A stretch of DNA of 64,000 nucleotides from Bacillus sp. ISL-7 (GTDB lineage Bacteria > Bacillota > Bacilli > Bacillales_B > DSM-18226), in NCBI RefSeq assembly GCF_018613065.1, contig NZ_JAGGQW010000047.1:109436-173435 (forward strand). Direction: 5' to 3'. The stretch's first letter is position 1. Each line of letters opens with the position of its first letter. A model generated the notes under the pieces. That model was given only the letters and a program-made list of their open reading frames with translations, did no database searches and had not been told where the DNA came from. The position numbers were made by a program, and so were the translations under genes. This document shows, in pieces, positions 1-8,907 of this stretch.

Positions 1-267
1 CTGTTGGATGCTGTTTTAACTCATTTTGGAATTGTTTCAGGTATTGTTGAAGAGGGAAATCCAATGATGAAGCTTGTAATTGAAAAAAGCTGGTCCTATT
101 TTTACATCATAAAAATCTTTCTGCCCCTCTTGTTGCTTGGTTTGTTCTACTTGCGACCACTAAAAGGGTGGATTCGGACTCTTTTGGTTTCCACTTGTGT
201 TCTTTATCTCTCCGTCCTGGTGTATCATATGGTGTGGATTGTCCTCTACTTAAATACTGCATCATGA
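1..267 (+). CDS. DUF5658 membrane protein (5' end cut by window)
   Basis: The reading frame is open from base 1 and runs 88 codons, so the N-terminus lies outside the window. Visible are the motif DAVLTHFGI near the start and two hydrophobic segments in the C-terminal half, the pattern of small DUF5658 membrane proteins. The family has no assigned function. It is followed by the helicase gene on the same strand after about 107 bases. The family call rests on the motif alone. Confidence 0.6.
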   Translation: MLDAVLTHFGIVSGIVEEGNPMMKLVIEKSWSYFYIIKIFLPLLLLGLFYLRPLKGWIRTLLVSTCVLYLSVLVYHMVWIVLYLNTAS

Positions 268-374
268 CTTTTCCTCTAATCCCAACTAGACACTCCAAGG
301 TTATTCAGTTAGTATCAATACGATATGGAAAGACAAATAATAAGAAAAATGATTTTTATATAAAGGAGTTCAAT

Positions 375-1520
375 ATGTTAAATACCTTAAAACCATACTT
401 GCAGGAAGCTTGGGAAAAGTCAGGATTTCAACAGCCGACTTCCATTCAAGAAGCCGCTATTCCAATGATTCTTGAAGGCAAGAATTTAATTGCCGAGTCA
501 CCGACAGGTACTGGAAAAACGCTGGCTTATTTGTTGCCATTGTTAGATAAAATGGACCCAAGTCTACAAACTTTGCAAGCGGTTGTGTTAGCTTCTTCGC
601 AGGAGCTGGTAATGCAGGTCTATCAAGAATTTCAAAAATGGTCGGAAGGCAGCGGAATAAGGGGCACTTCGATTATTGGCGGAGCCAATATGAAACGCCA
701 GCTTGAAAAATTAAAGAAACGCCCGCATGTTATTTTTGCAACACCTGGTCGTTTATTTGAACTGATCAAACAGAAAAAGGTGAAAATGCATGAAGTAAAA
801 TTGGTTGTTCTCGATGAGGGTGATCAATTACTTATTCACGAGCATCTTAATACCGTCCAAAACATTGTAAAATCAACCATGAGTGACCGCCAAGTTGTTT
901 TGTTTTCAGCTACAATGAAACCAGCAACAGAGAAATTGGCAAAAGAAATGACGAAAGACCCGGAAGTTCTTCGCATCGAAAAGGATGAACTTGCTTCGTC
1001 TGGAGAAGTCGAGCATATTTATTTTTCATGTGATCCAAGAGATAAGATCAAGCTCCTCGAAAAAATCACGCGCTTAGAAAATAGTAAATCGCTTGCGTTT
1101 ATTAATGATATTGGTGAAATTGAAGTATTTAAGGAAAAATTACATTTTAAAGATTTATCGATCGGAATTCTGCATAGCGACATGAAAAAGCTCGAACGGC
1201 AGGCTGCATTAAAGTCTTTCCGTGATGGCAAAATGAACATGCTAATTGCTACAGATGTGGCGGCGAGAGGACTTGATATCCAAGGGGTTACCCATGTGGT
1301 CAATATCGATTCTCCAAAGGATATATCGCAATATGTGCACAGGGCTGGAAGAACAGGAAGAATGGGTGCAAATGGGATTGTTATCTCGCTTGTTACGGAA
1401 AGGGAAGAAAGAGAATTGAAACAGTATTGCCGTGAGTTAAACGTTCCGGTTCATAAAAGAGTGTTTTACAAAGGCCTGATTTCTGAAGAAGGACAAAGAG
1501 ACCAGAAATTACGGAGATAA
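375..1520 (+). CDS. yfmL: DEAD-box-type ATP-dependent RNA helicase, YfmL-like
   Basis: A 381-residue RNA helicase with both RecA-like domains and little extra C-terminal sequence, the size of B. subtilis YfmL (376 aa), which is linked to ribosome assembly and cold growth. Visible are a Q-motif-like GFQQPTSIQ at 17-25, motif I SPTGTGKT at about 42-49, SAT at 178-180 and HRAGRTGR at 322-329. Motif II reads DEGD (147-150) rather than DEAD; YfmL itself also departs from DEAD. The start at 375 is chosen because AAAGGAG lies 6-12 bases upstream. A longer in-frame extension from 168 has no ribosome-binding site and overlaps the preceding gene. Confidence 0.93.
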   Translation: MLNTLKPYLQEAWEKSGFQQPTSIQEAAIPMILEGKNLIAESPTGTGKTLAYLLPLLDKMDPSLQTLQAVVLASSQELVMQVYQEFQKWSEGSGIRGTSIIGGANMKRQLEKLKKRPHVIFATPGRLFELIKQKKVKMHEVKLVVLDEGDQLLIHEHLNTVQNIVKSTMSDRQVVLFSATMKPATEKLAKEMTKDPEVLRIEKDELASSGEVEHIYFSCDPRDKIKLLEKITRLENSKSLAFINDIGEIEVFKEKLHFKDLSIGILHSDMKKLERQAALKSFRDGKMNMLIATDVAARGLDIQGVTHVVNIDSPKDISQYVHRAGRTGRMGANGIVISLVTEREERELKQYCRELNVPVHKRVFYKGLISEEGQRDQKLRR

Positions 1521-1657
1521 TGGAGAACTCACATCCAGAGAACTAGTATTATGAGCAAATGACTAAATTTAGAAAAAGCTCCAGTCCTCAAAAAAGAATA
1601 AGACTAATTATTTTCACTCATACTATCAATGTATTTCTCGAAAAAGGAGATGGTAGT

Positions 1658-1792
1658 GTGGGAAGACAGAAGCTTGGTAATCAAAATGCTCAGCGTAATA
1701 ATAATCGCAAAAAACCAATGAGAGATAGTGAAGAACTGGTTGAATTTACAACTGGAGAAGCACTAAAACATAACCGTCCAAATAGTAAATAA
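1658..1792 (+). CDS. small hydrophilic protein of unknown function (44 aa)
   Basis: A GTG start follows AAAAAGGAGA with 7-base spacing, giving a 44-residue, very polar protein rich in Asn, Arg and Lys. It ends directly before a strong terminator. An upstream extension to 1559 is possible but has no ribosome-binding site. Its size and composition resemble minor small spore proteins of Bacillus, but I recognise no family, so the spore role is only a guess. Confidence 0.6.
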   Translation: MGRQKLGNQNAQRNNNRKKPMRDSEELVEFTTGEALKHNRPNSK

Positions 1793-1798
1793 CAAAGT

Positions 1799-1835
1799 GC
1801 GCCTCCTTTTTAATAAGGGAGGCGCTTTTTTTATG
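1799..1835 (+). terminator. rho-independent terminator
   Basis: GCGCCTCC pairs with GGAGGCGC across a short AT-rich loop and is followed by seven T residues. It ends the small-protein transcript before the convergent oxidoreductase gene. Confidence 0.9.
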
Positions 1836-1878
1836 GGAGGTCACCACATTTGTAGATTCTTGTTGAACACGACGAAAA

Positions 1879-3414
1879 TCACTCTTCAGCAAGTAATTTG
1901 AGTGCTTTTTTAGCGGGGCCCTCGATAACATCGCCTGAATATGCATAGCGAGAACCGTGGCATGGGCAATCCCAAGATTTTTCAGCATGATTCCATTCAC
2001 ACTCACAGCCAAGATGGGTGCAGGTGGTGTCGACAACATAAAGTTTACCGTTTTCATCCTTATAGCCGCCGGCCTTTTTTCCGTTATACATGACAACAGA
2101 GCCTTCACCCACCTGTAAATCATCTGTGGACTTATCCGTATACTCAAGTTTGCCTTTAATTAGATGTTTAGCCACATCTGCATTGGTTGTGATGACACTC
2201 TTTAAGTCGGGATCAGCTTGGAATCGGGACGGTGTATAGAGCTTCATATATGGGTTGTCCCTTTCCATAACATAATCGGTCAACAAGTGACCTGCGAGAA
2301 TCCCTGTTGTCATCCCCCATTTTTTATAACCTGTGGCCACTAAAACATTCTCACGGCCTTCCGTGTAATGTCCAATATATGGAAGTTTGTCCAGTGTAAC
2401 CATATCCTGGGCAGACCAGCGATAATCGTACTCTTTAATCCCAAAAACCTCTTCAGCAAACGTTTCGAGTGCTTCATAATGCTTCAGCGTGTCCATTCCT
2501 TGCCCCGTTTTATGATTTTCACCACCGATGATCAATAACTTTTCCTTTTCCCCATTAAGAGGTGTATAACGAATCGATCGAGGTGGGTTATCGGCGCTGA
2601 TATACATGCCACCAGGGTAGTCCTTATCGGTTTTTATCCCGATTGCGTAAGACCTGCTCGCATACATTCTCGCAAAATAAAGCCCTGGTTTATCATAAAA
2701 AGGGAAATGGGAGGCAATAATCACATGCTTGCATGATACTCTATGTCCAGACTTAGTAACAATTTTTGGTTCCGAATCATCGTCCTCAATGTCTGAAGCG
2801 ACTGTATTCTCATAAACAAAACAGCCCGCCTTAACCGCATCATCTAGAAGTGCTTTTAGAAACTTAAGGGGATGATATTGCGCTTGATTGCGCATCATGA
2901 GAGCACCTTTTGCAGGAATTTTAAAGGGGATCGTATCCTTTAAAGCCCCATCGATTTCTAGACTTTTATATGCTTCCCATTCCGTTTTAAGTTTGTCGAC
3001 ATACTCATCCGTTGTTGCATAAACATAAGCGTCTTGCTTACTGAAATCACAATCAATTCCCTTTTCCTCTACGCAGCTTTCGACAAATCGAATGGCATTC
3101 ATATGTGATTCATAATAAAGCCGAGCTTTTTCTATTCCAAAATGATTTATTAATTCATCATAAATAATGCTATGCTGTGCTGTTAATTTTGCAGTTGTGT
3201 GGCCAGTAGTCCCATTCAAGACACTGCCTGCTTCTAAGAGGGCCACCTTTAAGCCTTCCTTTGACAGCAAATAGGCAGCGGTAATTCCAGATATCCCGGC
3301 ACCAACAATTGCAACATCCACAGAAAGATCTTGTTCTAATGAATTAAAAGCAGGTAATTCTATTTCACGCCAATACGTTTTTGGGAATTTTGGGATTTTT
3401 TCAGATGAACTCAT
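1879..3414 (-). CDS. yhfW: FAD-dependent oxidoreductase with C-terminal Rieske domain (YhfW-like)
   Basis: A 511-residue fusion matching B. subtilis YhfW in length and layout. The N-terminus has a dinucleotide-binding GAGISG (38-43) in a DAO-type FAD oxidoreductase domain. The last 50 residues form a Rieske [2Fe-2S] domain with the ligands Cys465, His467, Cys483 and His486 (CTH and CPCH). It is probably a cytoplasmic redox enzyme passing electrons between FAD and the cluster; the substrate is unknown. The start is supported by GGAGGA 8 bases upstream. It is monocistronic, converging on the small-protein terminator. Confidence 0.9.
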   Translation of the reverse strand: MSSSEKIPKFPKTYWREIELPAFNSLEQDLSVDVAIVGAGISGITAAYLLSKEGLKVALLEAGSVLNGTTGHTTAKLTAQHSIIYDELINHFGIEKARLYYESHMNAIRFVESCVEEKGIDCDFSKQDAYVYATTDEYVDKLKTEWEAYKSLEIDGALKDTIPFKIPAKGALMMRNQAQYHPLKFLKALLDDAVKAGCFVYENTVASDIEDDDSEPKIVTKSGHRVSCKHVIIASHFPFYDKPGLYFARMYASRSYAIGIKTDKDYPGGMYISADNPPRSIRYTPLNGEKEKLLIIGGENHKTGQGMDTLKHYEALETFAEEVFGIKEYDYRWSAQDMVTLDKLPYIGHYTEGRENVLVATGYKKWGMTTGILAGHLLTDYVMERDNPYMKLYTPSRFQADPDLKSVITTNADVAKHLIKGKLEYTDKSTDDLQVGEGSVVMYNGKKAGGYKDENGKLYVVDTTCTHLGCECEWNHAEKSWDCPCHGSRYAYSGDVIEGPAKKALKLLAEE

Positions 3415-3505
3415 ATATACTCCTCCAGCCTAAAAAAATGACATCATATTTAATTTTTCCAAAAGTGATAAAATTAATGTAAGTATGGAAATATTTCCTT
3501 AGTCG

Positions 3506-3538
3506 CAAAAAAAGAACCTTGCGTTATGCATGGTTCTT
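3506..3538 (-). terminator. rho-independent terminator for the 48-aa gene
   Basis: Read on the minus strand, AAGAACC pairs with GGTTCTT and is followed by a T-tract (A-run at 3507-3513 on the plus strand). It lies about 120 bases downstream of the small gene at 3661-3807. Confidence 0.75.
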
Positions 3539-3660
3539 CCCGTTATATATTAGGAGGTTAAATAATGATGAACCCGTAGTCTACAGAATCTGAATTAACT
3601 TAGCAAGATGCCGACGCATATGACAAACCTTAAACTTGGCTTTAACTTAATAAGAAAGAA

Positions 3661-3807
3661 TCATTCCTCTTTATCAATTTTTAATGGATCAATACGGGTA
3701 GAGTCTTCAGTATTTAAGGCGCTTCTAACGAAATGGAAAAATGTTCCTCCAATACAGCCAAGAAATAAGACAAAACCAATCGTTGTGACCCACCAAATTG
3801 CAGACAT
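3661..3807 (-). CDS. small single-pass membrane protein (48 aa)
   Basis: A 48-residue ORF starting with MSAIWWVTTIGF after the ribosome-binding site AAGGGGG and followed downstream by a terminator. It has one strongly hydrophobic N-terminal segment (about residues 4-27) and an acidic/basic C-terminal tail ending DKEE. A longer plus-strand frame covers the same DNA but has no ribosome-binding site. No family is recognised. Such short membrane proteins in Bacillus often modulate membrane complexes, but nothing here shows a partner. Confidence 0.7.
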   Translation of the reverse strand: MSAIWWVTTIGFVLFLGCIGGTFFHFVRSALNTEDSTRIDPLKIDKEE

Positions 3808-3921
3808 TGTATTCCCCCTTTGTCTAGCTTAAGCAATCATTTCTTAAGCTTTTCTAAAAATATATGCATAAGGGGGGAGGATTTTTCCTATGAATCACTG
3901 ATGGAAATATACTATTTTTTA

Positions 3922-4296
3922 TTAGTCTTTTTTCTTAAGTGCGGCATAGTAGTCAACTTTTTTGATATTGACGCCGACAAAGGTTTCGATAATGGACTGG
4001 CCGCCGGCAATCGAGAAAATTAAAATAACCACATAGGTAATACGCGGAAAGAGCAAATATGCACCCCCAAGTAAAATAGCGCTCCAAACACCAGCGCACC
4101 AATAACATTTCAATAAATAACCAAACATTGATGTTGGAACTTCCTTGGTTTCCACTCCATCGTCCGTTTCTACTTTTACTTTCTTAACAAAAGGTTTACG
4201 GATAAATTCAGTAATTTTATCAAAGACAATTAAATGAGTTAAACGGTAGCTCGCTAGAATTAACATGATATAGGTCATCCATGAGATATCTTCCAC
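3922..4296 (-). CDS. DUF1360 family membrane protein
   Basis: A 124-residue protein. The GTG start at 4296 is chosen because GGAGGA lies 8 bases upstream; the ORF could extend to 4359 but lacks a good site there. It has an N-terminal hydrophobic stretch followed by SYRLTHLIVFDKI, a KCYWCAGVW cysteine motif in mid-protein and a C-terminal membrane segment, the arrangement of DUF1360 proteins of sporeformers. Function is unknown. It is divergent from the LysM-CAP gene, with a shared intergenic region of about 120 bases. Confidence 0.75.
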   Translation of the reverse strand: MEDISWMTYIMLILASYRLTHLIVFDKITEFIRKPFVKKVKVETDDGVETKEVPTSMFGYLLKCYWCAGVWSAILLGGAYLLFPRITYVVILIFSIAGGQSIIETFVGVNIKKVDYYAALKKKD

Positions 4297-4415
4297 GTTT
4301 TCAATCCTCCAATATCCACTTGGTCTCTCCCTAATGGACAGCTCCATTTTATTTTTCATTTCCCTGTATATTTTGAGCCTGAAATCAAAATTATATATTC
4401 GGAGGAGGCGAAAAA

Positions 4416-5030
4416 ATGAAAAAATCTTTTTGGTTTAGTTTTCTGTTTTTATTATCACTATTCTGTATTCCGAGTGTGTCTTTTGCCCAGCAAATTTACA
4501 CCGTACAGCCGGGGGACACACTTTGGAAAATCGCAGTTAGGTATCAAGTTGGAATTTCCGAAATTATTTCGGCAAACCGACAATTTTCGAATCCAAATTT
4601 GATTTATCCAGGTCAAAAGGTTTCTATCCCAAGTTTCGATGCTGTAAAAAGTACGGAAAGTCAGGTAATCCAGTTAACCAATCAGGAGCGTGCAAAAAAT
4701 GGTTTGAAGGCATTAACACCTGATTGGGAGCTCTCAAGGGTGGCTCGTTATAAAGCCAATGACATGAGAGATAAAAACTATTTCAGTCATACCAGTCCAA
4801 CGTATGGCAGTCCGTTTGCAATGATGAAAAGCTTTGGGATTTCCTACCGCTCAGCTGCTGAAAACATTGCAGCAGGGCAAACGACACCGGCTTCAGTCGT
4901 TCAAGCTTGGATGAATAGCTCCGGTCACAGGGCAAATATTTTAAGCACGAGATCTACCTATATTGGGGTTGGCTACGCACAGGGTGGCTCAAATAGACAC
5001 TATTGGGTACAGATGTTTATTTCTAAGTAA
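4416..5030 (+). CDS. secreted LysM-CAP (SCP) domain protein
   Basis: A 204-residue exported protein. Residues 1-24 form a signal peptide ending SFA-QQ. Residues 26-72 are one LysM peptidoglycan-binding repeat (YTVQPGDTLWKIA to YPGQKVSIP). Residues 81-204 are a CAP/SCP domain with the hallmark YFSHTSP, the helix AENIAAG and GHRANIL. The family resembles the B. subtilis YkwD group; LysM-CAP proteins of bacilli are found in spore coats or cell walls. The start is well supported by GGAGGAGG upstream, and a terminator follows. Confidence 0.88.
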   Translation: MKKSFWFSFLFLLSLFCIPSVSFAQQIYTVQPGDTLWKIAVRYQVGISEIISANRQFSNPNLIYPGQKVSIPSFDAVKSTESQVIQLTNQERAKNGLKALTPDWELSRVARYKANDMRDKNYFSHTSPTYGSPFAMMKSFGISYRSAAENIAAGQTTPASVVQAWMNSSGHRANILSTRSTYIGVGYAQGGSNRHYWVQMFISK

Positions 5031-5034
5031 GATA

Positions 5035-5079
5035 AAAGGGTCAGTTTCTTAAGCATTTCGCTTAGGGGCTGACCCTTTC
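5035..5079 (+). terminator. rho-independent terminator
   Basis: AAAGGGTCAG pairs with CTGACCCTTT across a structured loop containing AAGC/GCTT, five bases after the CAP gene stop. Confidence 0.85.
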
Positions 5080-5179
5080 TACGTCTTAGGACCGATATGA
5101 AAATCAAGCTCAAGCGCAATTATGATAAACAATGAAAAGAGGTAAGATGAAATCAAGATAAAGAAAGGAGCAAAACAAA

Positions 5180-5527
5180 ATGAAAAAATTTGGTTTACTG
5201 TTAGCAGGTGGAATTGCAGCGATGATCTTGCTTTCCACAATTGGTCCAATGGTGGGGTTACTCGTCAGCTTAGTACTCCTATACTTCATATTCAAACAGT
5301 TCTTAAAAGCTGAATCGAAAGGAGGAAAAATTGGGCTTGGGATCATTGGATTCATTGTCCTCATCGTATCCATTCATAACGCTCCAGCAATTATAGGGGT
5401 TGCAGCAGCTTATGTGTTATACCTTGTTTATAAAAAATGGAATGAGAAAAAGCACACAACCGTGAAGGATGAAAATGACCCATTTGTTAATTTTGAAAAA
5501 CAGTGGAATGAATTGAAAAATTATTAA
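5180..5527 (+). CDS. liaI: LiaI-like membrane protein
   Basis: A 115-residue protein with hydrophobic segments at about 4-44 and 51-81 and a charged C-terminal tail ending in an acidic/aromatic stretch (DPFVNFEKQW), the layout of LiaI. LiaI anchors the PspA-family protein LiaH at the membrane during envelope stress. It sits 15 bases before liaH and opens the lia cluster. The ribosome-binding site is AAAGGAG. Identification leans on position, since LiaI sequences vary widely. Confidence 0.75.
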   Translation: MKKFGLLLAGGIAAMILLSTIGPMVGLLVSLVLLYFIFKQFLKAESKGGKIGLGIIGFIVLIVSIHNAPAIIGVAAAYVLYLVYKKWNEKKHTTVKDENDPFVNFEKQWNELKNY

Positions 5528-5542
5528 GAAATAAAGGAGAGA

Positions 5543-6193
5543 ATGAACATGACAAACTTATTTACAAGAATTAAAAATACGATTACAGCAGATTTACACC
5601 AGGCACTTGATCAAAAAGATAAACAAAATCCAATTGCTTTATTAAATCAATACCTACGCCAGTGTGAGCAGGAAACAGAGAAAGTTAGAAAGCTATTAGA
5701 ACGTCAATACACACTGAAAGATGAATTTACAAGAGAATATCAGCAAGCGTCCCAGTTAGCTGAAAAAAGAAAGTACCAAGCTGAAATTGCTTCTAAAGCA
5801 GACGAATCAGAACTATATCAGTTTGCCTCAGCAGAGCATCAGCAATATGCAGATCGTGCAAGCCGCTTGGGTGCATCACTTGAACAAGTAAAGAGTCAAT
5901 TAGTAGAATTAGAAAGAAAGTATGAAGAAATGAAGCACAAGCTAAAAGATATGCACCTAAGACGGATGGAATTAATGGGCCGTGAAAATGTAACACGAGC
6001 GAACCTCCAAATCAACCAGGTGCTTGATTCTAATACGTATTCAGATAAATCCTACTCGAAGTTTAAAGATATTGAAAACTATCTTGATCGCTTAGAGCAT
6101 CAAGTGAATAGCTCATACTATCGCAATACGATCGATGCTCGTGTCGCACAACTAGAAAAAGAAATGAAATTGGAAGAAAGCAAGTCCATTTAA
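5543..6193 (+). CDS. liaH: PspA/IM30 family envelope-stress protein LiaH
   Basis: A 216-residue, almost entirely helical protein with long coiled-coil stretches and the PspA N-terminal pattern NLFTRIKNTITADLHQALDQKDKQNPI. PspA/LiaH proteins oligomerise on damaged membranes. It follows the liaI-like gene closely and is probably co-transcribed with it. In B. subtilis, LiaR strongly induces liaIH during attack on the lipid II cycle. Confidence 0.92.
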   Translation: MNMTNLFTRIKNTITADLHQALDQKDKQNPIALLNQYLRQCEQETEKVRKLLERQYTLKDEFTREYQQASQLAEKRKYQAEIASKADESELYQFASAEHQQYADRASRLGASLEQVKSQLVELERKYEEMKHKLKDMHLRRMELMGRENVTRANLQINQVLDSNTYSDKSYSKFKDIENYLDRLEHQVNSSYYRNTIDARVAQLEKEMKLEESKSI

Positions 6194-6216
6194 ATACAAA
6201 ACATGGTATGCTAAAT

Positions 6217-6285
6217 AAAAAAGCGGAAGCGCCCCTAGGCGCTGGAGCTAGACACTAAAGGCGTAGGATTTCTGCGCCTTTTGGC
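6217..6285 (+). repeat. interspersed Bacillus-type intergenic repeat (GGAAGCGCC family)
   Basis: The run AAAGCGGAAGCGCC, then GGCGCTGGAGCTAGAC and a second inverted segment (GGCGTAGG/CTGCGCC), resembles short palindromic repeats scattered between genes in many Bacillus genomes. It lies between liaH and liaF and could fold in the transcript, separating the stress-induced pair from the signalling genes. Confidence 0.55.
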
Positions 6286-6349
6286 CATAAACAATAGTAA
6301 TACAAAGTATTAAAAGAGTTATCCAGATGATTATAAGGGAGGGTGGACC

Positions 6350-7084
6350 ATGTTTAAAAATACTAAAAATGATTATATAGGCTGGCTGGTCATTATCGGT
6401 GCGATCATTTTAGTCATGGAAATACTATTTTTTAACAGGGGGCTAATTTTCTCTCTTTTTATCTCTGGAGGCATGATTTACCTCGGCCGCAAACGATCGG
6501 GGAAAAAGAAGGGGAAAATACTTTTTATCGGCGGGATTATTTTCTTAGTCCTTAGTCTCTTAAATATGATGACGTTTAAGTTTTTACTAGTTGCGATATT
6601 ACTGCACTTTTTTATTCAATTTTTAAATGCCAAAAAGAAACCAAAGAAAATCTCACCTGAAATCACGGAAATCGAACCAACCTCCCATGAAGAAACAATG
6701 ATAAAGTCAGAACCTCTATTTGAAAATATCGTCCTTGGTCAGCAAAAGACCCCCCCAGGTGCCTACGAATGGAATGATGTAAATATCCAGGCAGGGATCG
6801 GTGATACCATCATTGATCTGAGCTTTACGATGCTGCCTAAAGGGGAAACGGTTATCTTTATTCGCAATCTGATTGGGAATATTCAAATCCTTGTTCCTTA
6901 TGATATTGATGTTAGTGTCCAGCATTCATGCATCATGGGTTCAGCGACTGTTTTCGAGCACCACGACTCTAAACTTTTCAATCGAGTATTACACCTAAAA
7001 ACACCAGGATATGAGACAGCTGAGCACAAAGTGAAAATTTTCACCTCGCTCATGGTTGGAAATTTAGAGGTGAGCCGGATATGA
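6350..7084 (+). CDS. liaF: LiaF-like negative regulator of LiaRS
   Basis: A 244-residue protein with an N-terminal membrane domain of about four hydrophobic segments (10-95), a charged linker and a beta-rich C-terminal domain (about 130-244), as in LiaF. In B. subtilis, LiaF keeps the LiaS kinase inactive without stress. Its TGA stop overlaps the ATG of liaS (ATGA), so translation is coupled. A liaG equivalent is not present. Confidence 0.88.
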   Translation: MFKNTKNDYIGWLVIIGAIILVMEILFFNRGLIFSLFISGGMIYLGRKRSGKKKGKILFIGGIIFLVLSLLNMMTFKFLLVAILLHFFIQFLNAKKKPKKISPEITEIEPTSHEETMIKSEPLFENIVLGQQKTPPGAYEWNDVNIQAGIGDTIIDLSFTMLPKGETVIFIRNLIGNIQILVPYDIDVSVQHSCIMGSATVFEHHDSKLFNRVLHLKTPGYETAEHKVKIFTSLMVGNLEVSRI

Positions 7085-8139
7085 GCACAACCCAGCGTAA
7101 AATTTTCTGGAGTGTTGGCTTTTCCTTTTTCCTTGCGATTATTGTCAGTGCCATTTTTATCTTCGTATTCCCACTAAGCAGTTGGGCGGAATTGTGGAGT
7201 AAACATTTCATGAATGTTCCGTTTGTAATCTTTATCCCTGCTTTTAGCATTGCCGTTGGGGTTCTCTTAGGTGCAGTCTCTGGGGTGTTTTGGAGAAGGC
7301 AGTTTCTATCCATTGAACACTCCTTGCATTTATTAGAGGAAGGAAAACAAATAGAAGTAGTTAAGGAGAAACCTGCTATCTCAGAAATGCAGCTCATTGC
7401 AAACCGAATTGAGAAAATAGGCAAACAAATGGCTGAACAAGCGAAGCTTTCGCAGCGATTAGCCACTGAAAAGGTGGAAGACCTTGAAGGAAGAATCCAA
7501 GAAATTATTGAACAGGAACGGAACCGATTGGCCCGTGAACTGCATGATTCTGTCAGTCAGCAATTATTTGCTGCTTCGATGATGATGTCAGCAATCAACG
7601 AAACTAAACAGCAATCACCAGTAGAAAATGACCGCGAAGCGAAACAATTGAAATTAGTCGAAGAAATGATTCACCAATCACAGTTGGAAATGCGTGCCCT
7701 GCTTTTACATTTACGGCCCGTTGCCTTAAAAAATAAAACACTTCAAGAAGGAATTGAAGAGTTATTAATCGAATTATCACAAAAGGTTGAGATGGATATT
7801 AAATGGAAGACAGAGGTTTTTCCGTTAGATAAAGGAGTAGAGGATCATCTTTTCCGTATCCTCCAAGAGTCGATCTCAAATACGTTAAGACATTCGAAAG
7901 CCAATAAACTCGAAGTTCTGATGGTGAAACGGGATGATCTTGTCATCTTAAGGATTATTGATGACGGAATAGGTTTTAATGTAAACGAGATGAAAGCAGG
8001 TTCCTATGGAATGCAAAATATGCATGAGCGTGCAGTAGAAGTAGGCGGCACGTTAAAAGTTGTTAGTGTAAAAAATCAAGGAACAAGGCTGGAAGTGAAG
8101 GTTCCGGTGATGATTAATGGAGATGGTGCCAATGATTAG
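7081..8139 (+). CDS. liaS: sensor histidine kinase LiaS
   Basis: A 352-residue NarL-type histidine kinase. Two membrane segments (about 10-30 and 43-65) flank a very short outside loop, then come a linker helix, the dimerisation motif [16 protein letters not shown] with the phosphoacceptor His, and a C-terminal HATPase_c domain ([19 protein letters not shown]). The short sensor loop is typical of intramembrane-sensing kinases. It overlaps liaF at its start and liaR at its end. Confidence 0.93.
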   Translation: MSTTQRKIFWSVGFSFFLAIIVSAIFIFVFPLSSWAELWSKHFMNVPFVIFIPAFSIAVGVLLGAVSGVFWRRQFLSIEHSLHLLEEGKQIEVVKEKPAISEMQLIANRIEKIGKQMAEQAKLSQRLATEKVEDLEGRIQEIIEQERNRLARELHDSVSQQLFAASMMMSAINETKQQSPVENDREAKQLKLVEEMIHQSQLEMRALLLHLRPVALKNKTLQEGIEELLIELSQKVEMDIKWKTEVFPLDKGVEDHLFRILQESISNTLRHSKANKLEVLMVKRDDLVILRIIDDGIGFNVNEMKAGSYGMQNMHERAVEVGGTLKVVSVKNQGTRLEVKVPVMINGDGAND

Positions 8140-8764
8140 AGTCGTATTTGTTGATGATCATGAAATGGTTAGAATCGGAGTTTCTTCTTATTTATCAGCG
8201 CAGCCAGACATTGAGGTAGTTGGAGAAGCTGACGATGGAAAAAAAGGTGTGGAGCTTGCCCTCGAACTTCGCCCTGATATCATTCTAATGGATTTAGTGA
8301 TGAAGGAAATGGACGGGATTGAAGCCACAAAGCAAATCATTGAACAGTGGCCGGAAGCAAAGGTCATAATCGTGACAAGCTTTTTGGACGATGAAAAAGT
8401 TTATCCTGCACTTGAAGCAGGGGCAACCAGCTACATGCTGAAGACCTCTAAAGCGGGTGAAATTGCCAATGCAGTCCGTGCTACATACCATGGACAATCA
8501 GTCCTTGAACCGGAAGTAACCGGAAAAATGATGGTGAAAATGCGCCAAAAAAATACACATATGCCACACGAAGACCTTACCACCCGTGAAATTGAAATAT
8601 TATTATTAATGGCAGAAGGCAAAACCAATCAAGACATTGCTGATGAGTTATTTATTGCCCTCAAAACCGTCAAAACCCATGTCAGTAATATTTTGAGCAA
8701 GTTGAACGTCCAAGATAGAACGCAAGCGGTTATTTATGCATTTAAGCATTCATTAATTAAATAA
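8132..8764 (+). CDS. liaR: response regulator LiaR
   Basis: A 210-residue NarL/FixJ response regulator. The receiver domain has VDDHEMVR and a phosphorylatable Asp in ILMDLVM, and the LuxR-type HTH is at about 143-205 ([18 protein letters not shown]). The ATG at 8132 is preferred because GGAGATGG precedes it and it gives the family length. The start overlaps the last codons of liaS. No certain LiaR operator could be picked upstream of liaI by eye. Confidence 0.93.
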   Translation: MIRVVFVDDHEMVRIGVSSYLSAQPDIEVVGEADDGKKGVELALELRPDIILMDLVMKEMDGIEATKQIIEQWPEAKVIIVTSFLDDEKVYPALEAGATSYMLKTSKAGEIANAVRATYHGQSVLEPEVTGKMMVKMRQKNTHMPHEDLTTREIEILLLMAEGKTNQDIADELFIALKTVKTHVSNILSKLNVQDRTQAVIYAFKHSLIK

Positions 8765-8767
8765 ATT

Positions 8768-8812
8768 TCGGAGGCTTTCCTAAATAGGAAGGTCTTTTTT
8801 CTTTTTTTTATA
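8768..8812 (+). terminator. rho-independent terminator after liaR
   Basis: AGGCTTTCC pairs, allowing G-U, with GGAAGGTCT, followed by a long T-tract. Confidence 0.75.
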
Positions 8813-8829
8813 AAATTTCAAAAATATAA

Positions 8830-8884
8830 TTGAAAACATTTCTCATTTGCTGTTATTATATAAATGAAAATGATTATCATTATT
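8830..8884 (+). promoter_or_regulatory. efe promoter with Fur box
   Basis: TTGAAA (8830-8835) and TATTAT (8854-8859) are 18 bases apart. Immediately downstream, 8866-8884 reads GAAAATGATTATCATTATT, matching the 19-bp Fur consensus at 17 of 19 positions. Fur bound there would block transcription when iron is plentiful. The site is directly upstream of the iron-uptake operon. Confidence 0.9.
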
Positions 8885-8907
8885 ATAGATACTGGAGGAT
8901 TACATAA

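Noticed and set aside
168..374. N-terminal extension of the RNA helicase
   Set aside because: No ribosome-binding site, overlaps the upstream gene, and the helicase family starts near the later ATG at 375, which has AAAGGAG.
3608..3832. 74-codon plus-strand ORF
   Set aside because: No ribosome-binding site; the opposite strand carries a better small gene with ribosome-binding site and terminator.
5085..5179. LiaR operator upstream of liaI
   Set aside because: A TTAGGACCG stretch looked suggestive, but no convincing palindrome matching a LiaR site could be defined by eye.
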